A program made the translations under genes and the position numbers. 64,000 bases of DNA, taken from the NCBI GenBank assembly GCA_028289245.1, contig JAQGGT010000006.1, positions 270,948 to 334,947 on the forward strand. The letters are read 5' to 3'. The notes below the pieces were generated by a model. That model was not told where the DNA came from. It worked only from the letters and a program-made list of their open reading frames with translations, and made no database searches. Positions 30,112-38,303 of this stretch are shown piece after piece; positions within the stretch are counted from its first letter, which is position 1, and each line of letters begins with the position of its first letter. This stretch comes from Candidatus Saccharimonadota bacterium (GTDB lineage Bacteria > Patescibacteriota > Saccharimonadia > Saccharimonadales > UBA4665).

Positions 30112-30156
30112 GTGTAAGAATTCTTACACCATCTCTCTGTTGAGAAGCATATGCTT
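30112..30156. promoter_or_regulatory. Two perfect palindromes before the mini-protein genes
   Basis: An 18-bp perfect palindrome without a loop, GTGTAAGAATTCTTACAC (30112-30129), and a 12-bp one, AAGCATATGCTT (30145-30156). Their centres are 30 bp apart, about three helical turns. They suit a dimeric DNA-binding regulator better than an RNA hairpin. TATGCT within the second could be the -10 box. Confidence 0.55.
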
Positions 30157-30194
30157 AATGGTAGCCCCGTGATTTAACAAAAAGGAGAAACAAA

Positions 30195-30278
30195 ATGACA
30201 ATCGAACAGATGTTTAGCGGAATGAATGCGCTGGCAATTAAAACCACACCACCCAAAAAAGATAGTAAAAAAGCGTAG
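30195..30278 (+). CDS. Mini-protein, 27 residues
   Basis: ATG to TAG, with AAGGAG (30182-30187) seven bases before the ATG, one of the best ribosome binding sites in the window. The product starts MTIEQMFSGM and ends with a Lys-rich tail (PPKKDSKKA). Too short for homology; could be a secreted or regulatory peptide, or a modified-peptide precursor. The palindromes at 30112-30156 probably control it. Confidence 0.5.
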   Translation: MTIEQMFSGMNALAIKTTPPKKDSKKA

Positions 30279-30349
30279 CCACTATAAGATATTTCATATA
30301 AGCGATTCGCAAAAGGCGCCATAATGGTACACATAGTAGGAGGATTACT

Positions 30350-30454
30350 ATGAGCAAGACCATTAACTGGAACAAAGTAGCCGACGATCAGTACAATTCA
30401 TTAGACGAAGCCACCCAAGATGATTGGAGTGATCTCCGCAGGTTAACCCGATAA
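30350..30454 (+). CDS. Mini-protein, 34 residues
   Basis: AGGAGG (30338-30343) lies six bases before the ATG. The acidic product begins MSKTINWNKV and holds three Trp/Asp-rich clusters. CATAAT (30319-30324) could be its -10 box. It may share a transcript with the 27-residue mini-protein. No function can be assigned. Confidence 0.5.
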   Translation: MSKTINWNKVADDQYNSLDEATQDDWSDLRRLTR

Positions 30455-30544
30455 AGCTTTAAAAGTATGCAAAATCACAAAATATTTGCATCTATATAAG
30501 TTTGATTTCAGAAAAATTTAATTTTTGTACTATACAATATCTTC

Positions 30545-31759
30545 ATGAGCATTGCAGCAGGGGCCTTTGAATCTCGCCTCCCACCTGGTTCAGCAGCCTT
30601 ATTTGCTGAATTTGGTGCCCAAGCCGAAGCTCCACCTAACGGTGACCCAACCATTGGAAGCTTTCATGCCGCGGCCCAAGAAAGTTATGCCACTAACCAG
30701 GGTTTTCGTAATCTTATAAACCGTTATGTGTCACTGGAAACAGTTGATAACGCTTCGTATCAGGCAAATAAGGTTTTTAAAGCTGCTCATAGCCTCTACA
30801 TGCCCTTTAAGGTTCGCACCGCCACCGGCTATCCATATGGCTATGACGAACTAACCTGGATGCACGATATCACCGCCAACCTCTCGGATGCGCGTAGCCC
30901 ACAATCTATCGAAATGCGCGCAAATTTACGCCGCCCGTTGCAGACCAGTCGAGATAAACGGGCGATCGTGCTATCGTTCCTGGCAGGCGCTTTATCGCAG
31001 GAACGGGAGTTTGAAGGCGGCTTAACAGTGCACGATTATGGCTCGTCGAGTAACCATGTGCTGAAGTCGCTCGCCTTACGGCACCCCAACTACGCAAAAA
31101 TTGTTGATGCCCAGGGACATTACGATAAGTCGGCGACCAGAATATTTAATATGTTTAGCGGTTTTTATAAGAGCGGGCGGGGCTTGATGCGCGGTTACGG
31201 TATTGAGGCTCAGCCGCCAACCAATAATCCACGGGCCCAGAACTGGCTCAAAAGTTGTTCGCTCGATCCATCGCAGCTCGACCCACCGCGTGAGCAGGTG
31301 GCTGGCGTGAAGGAGTTTAATGATGAAGATACCTATGAGTTACTTACCGAAGCTCGGCCGCCCCAAGTCCACACTATCCGTGGCAATTTCCTAAATCTGA
31401 GTCCCGAGCATCATCATAAGCTGGCCAGCAATAAAGCTGACCTGGCCTTTTTCTCACATGTTTTATCGCAGAACGCGCCACACATCAGCACTATTAGTAA
31501 AAATACAATGCCATTGCTCAAGCGGCGGGGCATGATCGTGGTTAACGAGTACGCCGAAGTTCCGCCCGATAACCCGCAGACGTTGAATATTTTGGACGAC
31601 TGGTATGCCTCCAAATGGCTTTGCCAGACGTTTGTTCTCAGTAAGGCCTCACCTGAACTGGGCTTTTTACCGATCATCCGCTGGGAATCGTCACACTGTG
31701 AGGTCGGACAGATCGTTGAAGAAAACATCAGCCATATCGCGCCTGATCTTGCCGCCTAG
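30545..31759 (+). CDS. Divergent methyltransferase-like protein, paralogue A
   Basis: A 404-residue soluble protein. The segment LTVHDYGSSSNHVLKSLALRHP (160-181) sits like a class I methyltransferase motif I, followed by WLKSCSLDPSQL (234-245), a strand HTIRGNFLNL, then LAFFSHVLSQ and RRGMIVVNEYAE, the order of later Rossmann strands. Both marked segments recur in the protein at 34174, so they are homologues. Glycines of motif I are mostly replaced by Ser, so SAM binding is uncertain. TACAAT (30533-30538) ends 6 bases before the ATG (leaderless). Confidence 0.6.
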   Translation: MSIAAGAFESRLPPGSAALFAEFGAQAEAPPNGDPTIGSFHAAAQESYATNQGFRNLINRYVSLETVDNASYQANKVFKAAHSLYMPFKVRTATGYPYGYDELTWMHDITANLSDARSPQSIEMRANLRRPLQTSRDKRAIVLSFLAGALSQEREFEGGLTVHDYGSSSNHVLKSLALRHPNYAKIVDAQGHYDKSATRIFNMFSGFYKSGRGLMRGYGIEAQPPTNNPRAQNWLKSCSLDPSQLDPPREQVAGVKEFNDEDTYELLTEARPPQVHTIRGNFLNLSPEHHHKLASNKADLAFFSHVLSQNAPHISTISKNTMPLLKRRGMIVVNEYAEVPPDNPQTLNILDDWYASKWLCQTFVLSKASPELGFLPIIRWESSHCEVGQIVEENISHIAPDLAA

Positions 31760-31792
31760 GTTCAGGCCCTAATCTGTAATACAATAAGGCTA

Positions 31793-32467
31793 ATGAAGCT
31801 AAACCGATTATTGGCCCTCTTACAAAATGGTGATACCGAAAAATACACGGCCGGCCAGGTATTTTATGCTCTCGACTTCAAAGAAGAACTCTACATCGTC
31901 CAGTCTGGCTACGTAAAGCGCTACTCGGTGAATGAAGACAATATTAAAGTTATCGAATCAATTTACGGCCCAGGTTACTTCTTCCCGCTGTCGACGGTCT
32001 ACAAAAAGTTGCTTAATTTTGACCTCAGCCAGGAGAGTAGCACCTACGTGTATCAGGCCATGACTGACTTAGAGATTCAAGGTGTGAGCAGCGATAAGCT
32101 AAAGGTAGCGGTTGATAAGGATCCGGGACTCTACGCCGACCTGTTTTTTGAAGCCGGCCGGCGGCTAGAAGCCAACATTAACCGGTTGGCTAGTAATGCG
32201 CTGCGCAGTGATTATAAAAAGGTGGCTCACCAGCTGGTATATCTCGGCGAGGAATTTGGCCAGGTCGGCCACCGGAATGTTAAAACCGGGCTAAAAATAC
32301 TAGTGCCGCTAGAGCCGGTTGACATGGCCGAACAGCTAAATATCGATATTGATACGGTTGATTCAATTATGGCAAAACTCGAGCAGCAAAAACTGATTGT
32401 TAGCAAACAAAACACTATCTATATTCCGGACATGGACCTACTCAAAGACGCCTATTTGCGGGGCTAG
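31793..32467 (+). CDS. Crp/Fnr-family transcription regulator
   Basis: A 224-residue protein with an N-terminal cyclic-nucleotide-type beta-barrel (about 15-110, FYALDFKEELYIVQSGYVKRYSV) and a C-terminal winged helix (about 150-220, PVDMAEQLNIDIDTVDSIMAKLEQQKLIV). No cysteine cluster is present, so an Fnr iron-sulphur sensor is unlikely; the cAMP-contact residues are not conserved. TACAAT (31780-31785) ends 7 bases before the ATG. The ligand and targets are unknown. Confidence 0.82.
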   Translation: MKLNRLLALLQNGDTEKYTAGQVFYALDFKEELYIVQSGYVKRYSVNEDNIKVIESIYGPGYFFPLSTVYKKLLNFDLSQESSTYVYQAMTDLEIQGVSSDKLKVAVDKDPGLYADLFFEAGRRLEANINRLASNALRSDYKKVAHQLVYLGEEFGQVGHRNVKTGLKILVPLEPVDMAEQLNIDIDTVDSIMAKLEQQKLIVSKQNTIYIPDMDLLKDAYLRG

Positions 32468-33222
32468 CGGCGGCGCTGCACTCGAGCTAAATTTGCCAGA
32501 TAGAGTAGCAGCTGTCCCAGCTCAGCCGGCTTGGCCAGCTGCGGTGTGTGACCGGTAGGAAACTCCAGCAGGGCGTTTGGGCCGAGCCACTCTTCCGAAA
32601 CCAACCGAGCGCGATCTAGATTAAGCGCCCGGTCTTGGGTGCCCAGCATGAACCAGGTCGGTATTTCTTGCGGCATTGGCGGCAGCTCGGCTTCGCGCTG
32701 GCAGGGAATGCGTTGTTTGCGTAAGCCGCGCACGGCCAGCTCGGTGAGCGTTTGACTGACGTCGGCGTAGAACACCTTACGGGCAGTTTGCGGATCATAA
32801 ATTTGGAAGAGACCATCAGCGGTAGTAGTAATGCCAGAGCGGAATTCATCAGTATTCCGCTGTAGTTTACCGTACTGAGATGGTATGTTGAGCTCAAAAT
32901 CGCGCGGACCGCCGCTGCAGAGTACTAGCGCGCCGACCACGCGCGCTAAATCGAGTTGGTCGAGCACTCGCGGCAGTGTTTCTACTCCCCGAGAGTGAAC
33001 TACTAGGAATAGGTTTTCGCGGTCAGCAATTGAGTCCCTGACGGCGGCCGTGTCGTCATCAAAGGTGGCTCCGGGGTCTTCGGCGGGAAGTTCCGGAGCA
33101 ATAGTTTTTTGACCGGCTGTAGTGAGCTCGGCTTGCAGTGGCTGCCAGTGACTACTGCCATGCCAGGCGCCATGAATTAACACAAATGTGTAGGTCTCCT
33201 CGACGGAGGTAAATTGTTCCAT
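32464..33222 (-). CDS. Alpha/beta hydrolase
   Basis: About 252 residues. FVLIHGAWHGSSHWQPL carries the oxyanion HG motif, VVHSRGVETLP the nucleophile elbow with Ser, and the C-terminus FPTGHTPQLAKPAEL the catalytic His. This resembles the salicylate-esterase/YdeN-like branch. I prefer the ATG at 33222; an in-frame GTG at 33231 is possible. A perfect extended -10 TGCTATAAT lies at 33282-33274 on the minus strand, about 52 bases upstream. It overlaps the Crp-like gene's stop by four bases. Confidence 0.83.
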   Translation of the reverse strand: MEQFTSVEETYTFVLIHGAWHGSSHWQPLQAELTTAGQKTIAPELPAEDPGATFDDDTAAVRDSIADRENLFLVVHSRGVETLPRVLDQLDLARVVGALVLCSGGPRDFELNIPSQYGKLQRNTDEFRSGITTTADGLFQIYDPQTARKVFYADVSQTLTELAVRGLRKQRIPCQREAELPPMPQEIPTWFMLGTQDRALNLDRARLVSEEWLGPNALLEFPTGHTPQLAKPAELGQLLLYLANLARVQRRR

Positions 33223-33359
33223 TGCGGTCACTCGCCATTCCGTATTTGTGAAGTTTTATGAATCTACCGCATTATTATAGCAATCTTACAAGATGAACTA
33301 TATGCAAAATTTGGGTAGGTCTGATACAACACTCTTGAAGGTGTATACTGCAAGTATCT

Positions 33360-34001
33360 ATGAAGCGCACGCATGCTGCTATTACGGCTCGATCTCGTCT
33401 CGGATTCTGTGTGCTGTTTGGGGCGGTAGTCGCAGTTGTGTTGGTGGCGCTGGGTCAGCACGAGCTCGCGCCGCTCGTTGGTTGGGATGTAGCAGCCAGC
33501 TTATTTGTGCTGTCCGTGATGACGGGTGTTACGCCATTTACGCCAGCCCAAACCAAAGACCACGCCTTAGGCGAAAATCCGGGGCGTAAAACCGGTGACA
33601 TTTTGCTATTGTTTGCCAGCTTTGCGAGCTTACTGGCCGTCGGCTTGTTGGTTTTGCGGGCTGGGAACGCGCAGGGTGGCCAGAAGCTGCTCGATATTGC
33701 CCTCGGCCTAGTGAGCGTGATTGCTTCCTGGTGCGTGGTGCATACCATGTACATGCTAACCTACGCCCGGTTGTACTATGGGACGCCGGAAGGCGGCATT
33801 GATTTTAACGGGGACAAGCCTAGCTACAGCGATTTTGCCTATGTAGCATTTACGCTTGGTATGACCTTTCAGGTCTCCGATACGGCGCTGCAGAGCCGTC
33901 AGGTCCGCAGCACGGTTTTACGCCACACGCTACTGTCCTACGTCTTTAGTACAGTGATTATTGCCAGTACGATTAACTTCGTGGTCAGCCTTAGCCAATA
34001 G
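33360..34001 (+). CDS. DUF1345 integral membrane protein
   Basis: A 213-residue protein with about five membrane helices. The C-terminal half has the family pattern YARLYYGTPEGGIDF...DFAYVAFTLGMTFQVSDTALQSRQVR and a final SYVFSTVIIASTINF. The family is widespread and uncharacterised. TATACT (33344-33349) lies 10 bases before the ATG without a ribosome binding site. Confidence 0.85.
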   Translation: MKRTHAAITARSRLGFCVLFGAVVAVVLVALGQHELAPLVGWDVAASLFVLSVMTGVTPFTPAQTKDHALGENPGRKTGDILLLFASFASLLAVGLLVLRAGNAQGGQKLLDIALGLVSVIASWCVVHTMYMLTYARLYYGTPEGGIDFNGDKPSYSDFAYVAFTLGMTFQVSDTALQSRQVRSTVLRHTLLSYVFSTVIIASTINFVVSLSQ

Positions 34002-34173
34002 TTACCAATACTATGCCCATGCTTGCACCTGGCTGTCGCGTTGCGATAATTCGCAGTCATGGAAACGCCTCAAGGCGGTAAACGCTTACAGGCTGTCTCG
34101 CCGCAGTCTGTGTTATGTGCATGTGCTGGCGCGTGCCTTCAATCACAAAGCTACGTAGCCGTATGCTCAACTC

Positions 34174-35262
34174 ATGGAGCAATCATTACGGAGTGAGCTG
34201 ACCAGCCAGATATTACAACCACCTGGTGAGGATCGTCGTATTGCGGCCTTTTGCCAAGCACTGCTTACGACTCTCCAGGCGCCGAATGAAAATGCCGAGT
34301 TGCTCGATGTGATCTATCGCATATCCGGTCACTCGCCATCATATGTCGTAAATCACGTACTGCGGGCCTTGCAACGGCAACTGCTTACCTACCAGCCGGA
34401 CTATCCGCGTGCCTTTATATCCGCCGCCGTATGGTTGGAAGCCTTACACGAGGTTGTGCAAACTCCTGCTAAATGGCGGCTGTTTAAAAGTGATCTCTGT
34501 GACAGGTCTGTACAAAGTAATGTAGTCGAGCGGTATAAAGCGATAAAACTAGCAGTTAACCTGTTGCGACCGCAGCAAGGCAGCTCGCTGGCACTGCTGG
34601 ATATTGGCTGTAGCCGCAATCATGGACTTAAAAAATTACGCCTCAACTTACCGTTTACCGAGGTAACATGTGCTGTCCAAAGCTTCGGCACCATGCCGAG
34701 CATAGTTCTCGACCGCCTGCTGAACGAAGCTCTCCAGGTGCCGCTGCAACTCAGCGCTTGCCTCGGCATGGATGTGGTACCGCTGACCTTGGGCCAAGAT
34801 GCCGCCTGGGCGAAAAGCTGTTCATTCTATCCTTCGGAGCTGCTGCAGTCGAGGGCGGTCGCTGAGTATGATTACCTCGATAGTCTACGCCTCAATGGCG
34901 TTGATTTTATCGAGGCAGATATTGCAGTGGCCGTACCACCGATTGGTACCTTTGACGTGGTGATACTCTCGACCTTTTTATACCAGCTCGAACCGGCTGC
35001 TCGCCACCGGGCCCGACAACAGGTTGCCGGCTTGTTGGCCGAGGATGGGCTCATCATCTACCAAGACTTTAGCCATACTAATGCCAGCGATAGCCAACTC
35101 GAATTTGAGGCAAATTGGTTTTCCCAATTATTTCCCTACCGCACGATTATCGAATTCGCCAGCGACCCCGGCCGGCTTTACGAACTATTTCGCTGGAATA
35201 ATGGCCGGTGCGCCGAGTGGATCCCTGGCAAGGACCTGGCGGCAGCACTGCAGAAACGCTAG
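34174..35262 (+). CDS. Divergent methyltransferase-like protein, paralogue B
   Basis: A 362-residue protein. LALLDIGCSRNHGLKKLRLNLP (139-160) is a motif-I-like segment, WAKSCSFYPSEL (212-223) a shared insert, then VDFIEADI, FDVVILSTFLYQLEP and DGLIIYQDFSH, the usual post-I, IV and V strands of class I methyltransferases. It is a clear relative of the protein at 30545. The first 130 residues are helical and of unknown role. A TATGCT box (34162-34167) ends 6 bases before the ATG. Confidence 0.62.
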   Translation: MEQSLRSELTSQILQPPGEDRRIAAFCQALLTTLQAPNENAELLDVIYRISGHSPSYVVNHVLRALQRQLLTYQPDYPRAFISAAVWLEALHEVVQTPAKWRLFKSDLCDRSVQSNVVERYKAIKLAVNLLRPQQGSSLALLDIGCSRNHGLKKLRLNLPFTEVTCAVQSFGTMPSIVLDRLLNEALQVPLQLSACLGMDVVPLTLGQDAAWAKSCSFYPSELLQSRAVAEYDYLDSLRLNGVDFIEADIAVAVPPIGTFDVVILSTFLYQLEPAARHRARQQVAGLLAEDGLIIYQDFSHTNASDSQLEFEANWFSQLFPYRTIIEFASDPGRLYELFRWNNGRCAEWIPGKDLAAALQKR

Positions 35263-35284
35263 CAATTTACGTGGCGTATACATT

Positions 35285-35301
35285 TGTGCATAATGTGCAT
35301 A
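35285..35301 (+). promoter_or_regulatory. Direct repeat over promoter and start of the XRE gene
   Basis: TGTGCATA occurs twice (35285-35292 and 35294-35301), 9 bp apart, covering the CATAAT -10 box (35289-35294) and reaching the ATG at 35303. It is a plausible autoregulatory operator. Confidence 0.4.
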
Positions 35302-35302
35302 T

Positions 35303-36211
35303 ATGGAAGACACGTTTGCACACATGAGCGAGAATCCGGCCTATGCGCTCGGGCAGATCTTACGGCGGGCCCGTAAACAAAAGGGCTGGACTATGGCCCG
35401 GCTGGCTGAGCATGTCGACAGACCACGCGAGTGGCTCAACCGGATCGAACTGGGTTATAGCACCTTCGGAGAGTATAAACCGCCTTCGGCAAGTGACTTG
35501 CAGGCTATGATTTCAGCACTCAACGACGTGCTAGACGTACCGGTCGAAACAATTTTTGAACTAGGTGAGCAAGCAGTCAAAGAATTCCAAATTAGCCGGG
35601 CTAAGTCCGACAAAGCACCGCGCCAAGGTTTCGGTAAACTAACCCAAACGGAAGTTATTCTCGGTGAGAAGCAAATCGTGCAAGCTATTGTGGCGCTGGT
35701 AAATGAACAGTACTCCGACGCTATAATTCGGAATACTGGCATTAAAGGCGCCGGTGGCTACATCGCCGTCGATGAAGAGTGGCGTAAGTATCGCTTGGCG
35801 CTCGGAGAGTTTTTATCCAAGAACCCTAACGCTATGTTTAAACGTCTAGAATATGTCGATAGTGCCAAGCATCTGGATGAGGCTAAGGCAGCCGACATCA
35901 AACTGGCTGGCAATCGTAAACTCGAGGCCGTACACAATGCCAAGATTAAGTTTAAACAGCGCAATCCGCTGCAAATGCATGTGCTGATCGGTCAACGCGA
36001 AGCTATCTTGGCCCTGCCGCACACGTCAGGCCAAGCCGGTTCAAATATTGCGCTGCTGATCAAAGATAAAATTTTTGTTGAGGCGCTGCGTGTCTGGTAT
36101 GACGAAGTGTTGTGGGATTCGCCCGGTCCATATGAAATTGTGGATTTTGCAAAATTTGAGGCGAGTTTCGACGCCATTCGCGATATTTACGGTTTTGCGG
36201 ACGAGTCGTAG
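35303..36211 (+). CDS. XRE-family HTH protein with large C-terminal domain
   Basis: A 302-residue protein: helix-turn-helix at about residues 14-75 (LGQILRRARKQKGWTMARLAEHVDRPREWLNRIE) and a 200-residue C-terminal domain of unknown family. The latter contains a possible effector-sensing core (IGQREAILALPHTSGQAGSNIALLIKD, about 230-256). An in-frame internal ATG (residue 8) is an alternative start, but the -10 spacing (8 bases) favours 35303. Confidence 0.75.
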   Translation: MEDTFAHMSENPAYALGQILRRARKQKGWTMARLAEHVDRPREWLNRIELGYSTFGEYKPPSASDLQAMISALNDVLDVPVETIFELGEQAVKEFQISRAKSDKAPRQGFGKLTQTEVILGEKQIVQAIVALVNEQYSDAIIRNTGIKGAGGYIAVDEEWRKYRLALGEFLSKNPNAMFKRLEYVDSAKHLDEAKAADIKLAGNRKLEAVHNAKIKFKQRNPLQMHVLIGQREAILALPHTSGQAGSNIALLIKDKIFVEALRVWYDEVLWDSPGPYEIVDFAKFEASFDAIRDIYGFADES

Positions 36212-36223
36212 CTGGCTACTTGG

Positions 36224-37048
36224 CTACCGCAGAACGACGGCATCCTGAATCCAGGGGTAGGCTTGGCCCAGATTCTGCAGCGTTTCGCCGACTGAGTGAG
36301 CCTCGAGCTTGGTAAAGGCTAGCGGCTGATCCCTATCAACGAGATAGTTTTTGAGACTAGCTTGTTTCACGGCGCGGAAACCATTTTCGCCTAGTTTATT
36401 GATAAGAGTGTGAGCGGCTGTCGGCACGTAGGTGGTGACGATGTGGTCGCGATCTTGCAGGCTGAGTACCGCGCCGAGCAGGGCGGCGCCAAGCTTTTTG
36501 CCTTGTTCTTCGGGCCGGACGTTCAAATGCATAATTGGTCGTTCGGCGCGGTGTGGCCGAAAGGTCTCTAGGAAGGCTGCTTTAAAGCTCGAGCCCAGAC
36601 TTAGCTCACTGGTGGCGAAACCGGCAACTTGGCTGTATGAAATAAAACCGTCAGCTAAGGGGCCGATCAGGGCTTCTAGCTCATCATCTTCGGCGGATAC
36701 GCTGGGACGCACGGCATAGGCACCGTGTCGGCCAAAGCGGCCGGCCATAGCCACCGCCACAGAGGCTTCTACGCTAACGCCGAGGGGCATGACGTCATCA
36801 ATTTCTACGGAGTCGTCTGCTAGCTCGGCCCGTAGCCAGTCGGTATTGCTCCAGGCATGGCTGGCAATCGCACCGGCGGTGACCGTCAGCGAAGTACGAT
36901 TAAATGAACCAAACATGCCATCCGGTGACCCCTCTGGCAAGGGTTTGTTCACCAAAATGCTCAGCTCGCCAAACGGTGCCACACCTGGTCCGTAATACAG
37001 ATGGTGAAACTCATCAAGGAGCGATGGGCCAGTGAGGGGGTCTAACAT
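36224..37048 (-). CDS. GNAT-family acetyltransferase-like protein
   Basis: A 274-residue protein. The C-terminal half has the acetyl-CoA loop pattern LNVRPEEQGKKLGAALLGAVL (about 174-194) and the following NKLGENGFRAV, typical of GNAT enzymes. The N-terminal half may be a second, degenerate GNAT domain. Acceptor unknown. A 7-bp inverted repeat overlaps the start codon and the GATAAT -10-like box. Convergent with the XRE gene. Confidence 0.7.
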   Translation of the reverse strand: MLDPLTGPSLLDEFHHLYYGPGVAPFGELSILVNKPLPEGSPDGMFGSFNRTSLTVTAGAIASHAWSNTDWLRAELADDSVEIDDVMPLGVSVEASVAVAMAGRFGRHGAYAVRPSVSAEDDELEALIGPLADGFISYSQVAGFATSELSLGSSFKAAFLETFRPHRAERPIMHLNVRPEEQGKKLGAALLGAVLSLQDRDHIVTTYVPTAAHTLINKLGENGFRAVKQASLKNYLVDRDQPLAFTKLEAHSVGETLQNLGQAYPWIQDAVVLR

Positions 37049-37064
37049 GAGATTATTATCTCAT
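37047..37064. promoter_or_regulatory. Inverted repeat over the GNAT gene start
   Basis: ATGAGAT (37047-37053), TATT, ATCTCAT (37058-37064): a perfect 7-bp inverted repeat covering the start codon and the -10 region of the minus-strand gene. It may be an operator or a start-sequestering hairpin. Confidence 0.4.
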
Positions 37065-37130
37065 AAAAATAATACATTACAACTCTAGCCGTTGATTACC
37101 ACGCTCCTGCGCAGGCGAGCTGGCGTATAG

Positions 37131-37158
37131 TTGACAAATCAAATATAATTATCATAAT
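37131..37158 (+). promoter_or_regulatory. Promoter of the hypothetical gene at 37168
   Basis: TTGACA (37131-37136), a 16-base spacer and CATAAT (37153-37158), which ends 9 bases before the ATG. Confidence 0.6.
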
Positions 37159-37167
37159 ATAGTAATT

Positions 37168-38301
37168 ATGTCAGGTGAACCAAATCCTTCTGCGCATCCC
37201 GGTGTAACCCAAGAAATGCTCTTGGGTTACATCGACGATAGTGGTGCAGTCGAAGCGCGCTATGAAGCGCTGCGTTCAGCGGCGGCTACCAATATTATTG
37301 GCGCACTCCAGGCCGAAGATATAGAGTATGGCCGCCGCCAGGGTGAAAATAACTGGGCCTTCTTGCAAACCGTGCGCGAGCAGCTACCCGCCGCTTCGAT
37401 GTCGGCGAGAGTTGAGACTAAGAAGAACGATAATTTCAATGAGACTATGCAAAAGAAGATTTTCAATGTTGGACACATTCATGATGTTCGCTTAGGGTTC
37501 GACGTGCAGACCAATGGGCTGCCGCTGGAAGCCCTCGGGCCGCAAACCTATTTGGCCTTAGCCGCCCTCCGTGCCACCACCATTTGGCAACGTCTCCCGA
37601 TCGGCGATGCCTTGACATGTCGTGTGGCCGAATATACTAAGGCAACTTTTGAGCAGACAACACTTGCCGTACCGCATGTGCTCGCAGGAGCCCACACGCC
37701 AACTGATAGTAGTCGGAAAACTGACATTTTATTGATGCCACTGCTGCCAGCCACAAAAGCCGGTGAAGGAAGTTACTACGCTAACCGCAATTCTAAGGCT
37801 CTGCTAACGCGGCATATCGCCAAGGACTCTCTCCTCGGCGGTGCTATGCATATCTGGGGCAAACCGTACCTACTGCGAGCCCAGCTGCCGACTAGCCAGT
37901 ATACTCGCCTACTGGCCGCCCAAGACTCTTTGTTGGAGGATGGCTTGACTCCCGAAGAGATACAAGCCACTCATGATGTTACGAACGGCGGCTTCAGAAT
38001 TAATGAGAATGTACTGCCACTGGTGGGTATAGGCGGGAATAGAATTATAGCCTCGGGCCGCCGGCTTTTTACTAACCCGTTGCGGGTAGAACGACATGCA
38101 GCCTTTGATAGCTACGGCATTACCCGGATAGGTTACCAAGAAAACAGCATTGATCCTAAGCTATTCGTGGCCTATAGCGTACTGGAGCACCTGCAACGTG
38201 CGGCAGCCATGCTGGGCGCGAGCGCGCAGTTTCATGTGGCCAAAGAGGTGCTAGTTCGTACAGCTTACGCCGACCCGGCACTCAAATTACTCGAGAGCTA
38301 G
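37168..38301 (+). CDS. Hypothetical protein
   Basis: A 377-residue soluble protein with no recognised motif or membrane segment. The last two thirds look globular with regular alternation of hydrophobic and charged residues. It has a -35/-10 promoter, unlike most neighbours, and no ribosome binding site. It converges on the MMPL gene (2-base gap). Confidence 0.62.
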   Translation: MSGEPNPSAHPGVTQEMLLGYIDDSGAVEARYEALRSAAATNIIGALQAEDIEYGRRQGENNWAFLQTVREQLPAASMSARVETKKNDNFNETMQKKIFNVGHIHDVRLGFDVQTNGLPLEALGPQTYLALAALRATTIWQRLPIGDALTCRVAEYTKATFEQTTLAVPHVLAGAHTPTDSSRKTDILLMPLLPATKAGEGSYYANRNSKALLTRHIAKDSLLGGAMHIWGKPYLLRAQLPTSQYTRLLAAQDSLLEDGLTPEEIQATHDVTNGGFRINENVLPLVGIGGNRIIASGRRLFTNPLRVERHAAFDSYGITRIGYQENSIDPKLFVAYSVLEHLQRAAAMLGASAQFHVAKEVLVRTAYADPALKLLES

Positions 38302-38303
38302 AC

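Noticed and set aside
34058-34195. 45-codon frame before methyltransferase-like paralogue B
   Set aside because: No start signal; Cys/Ala-rich product of no recognisable type that overlaps the next gene in another frame.
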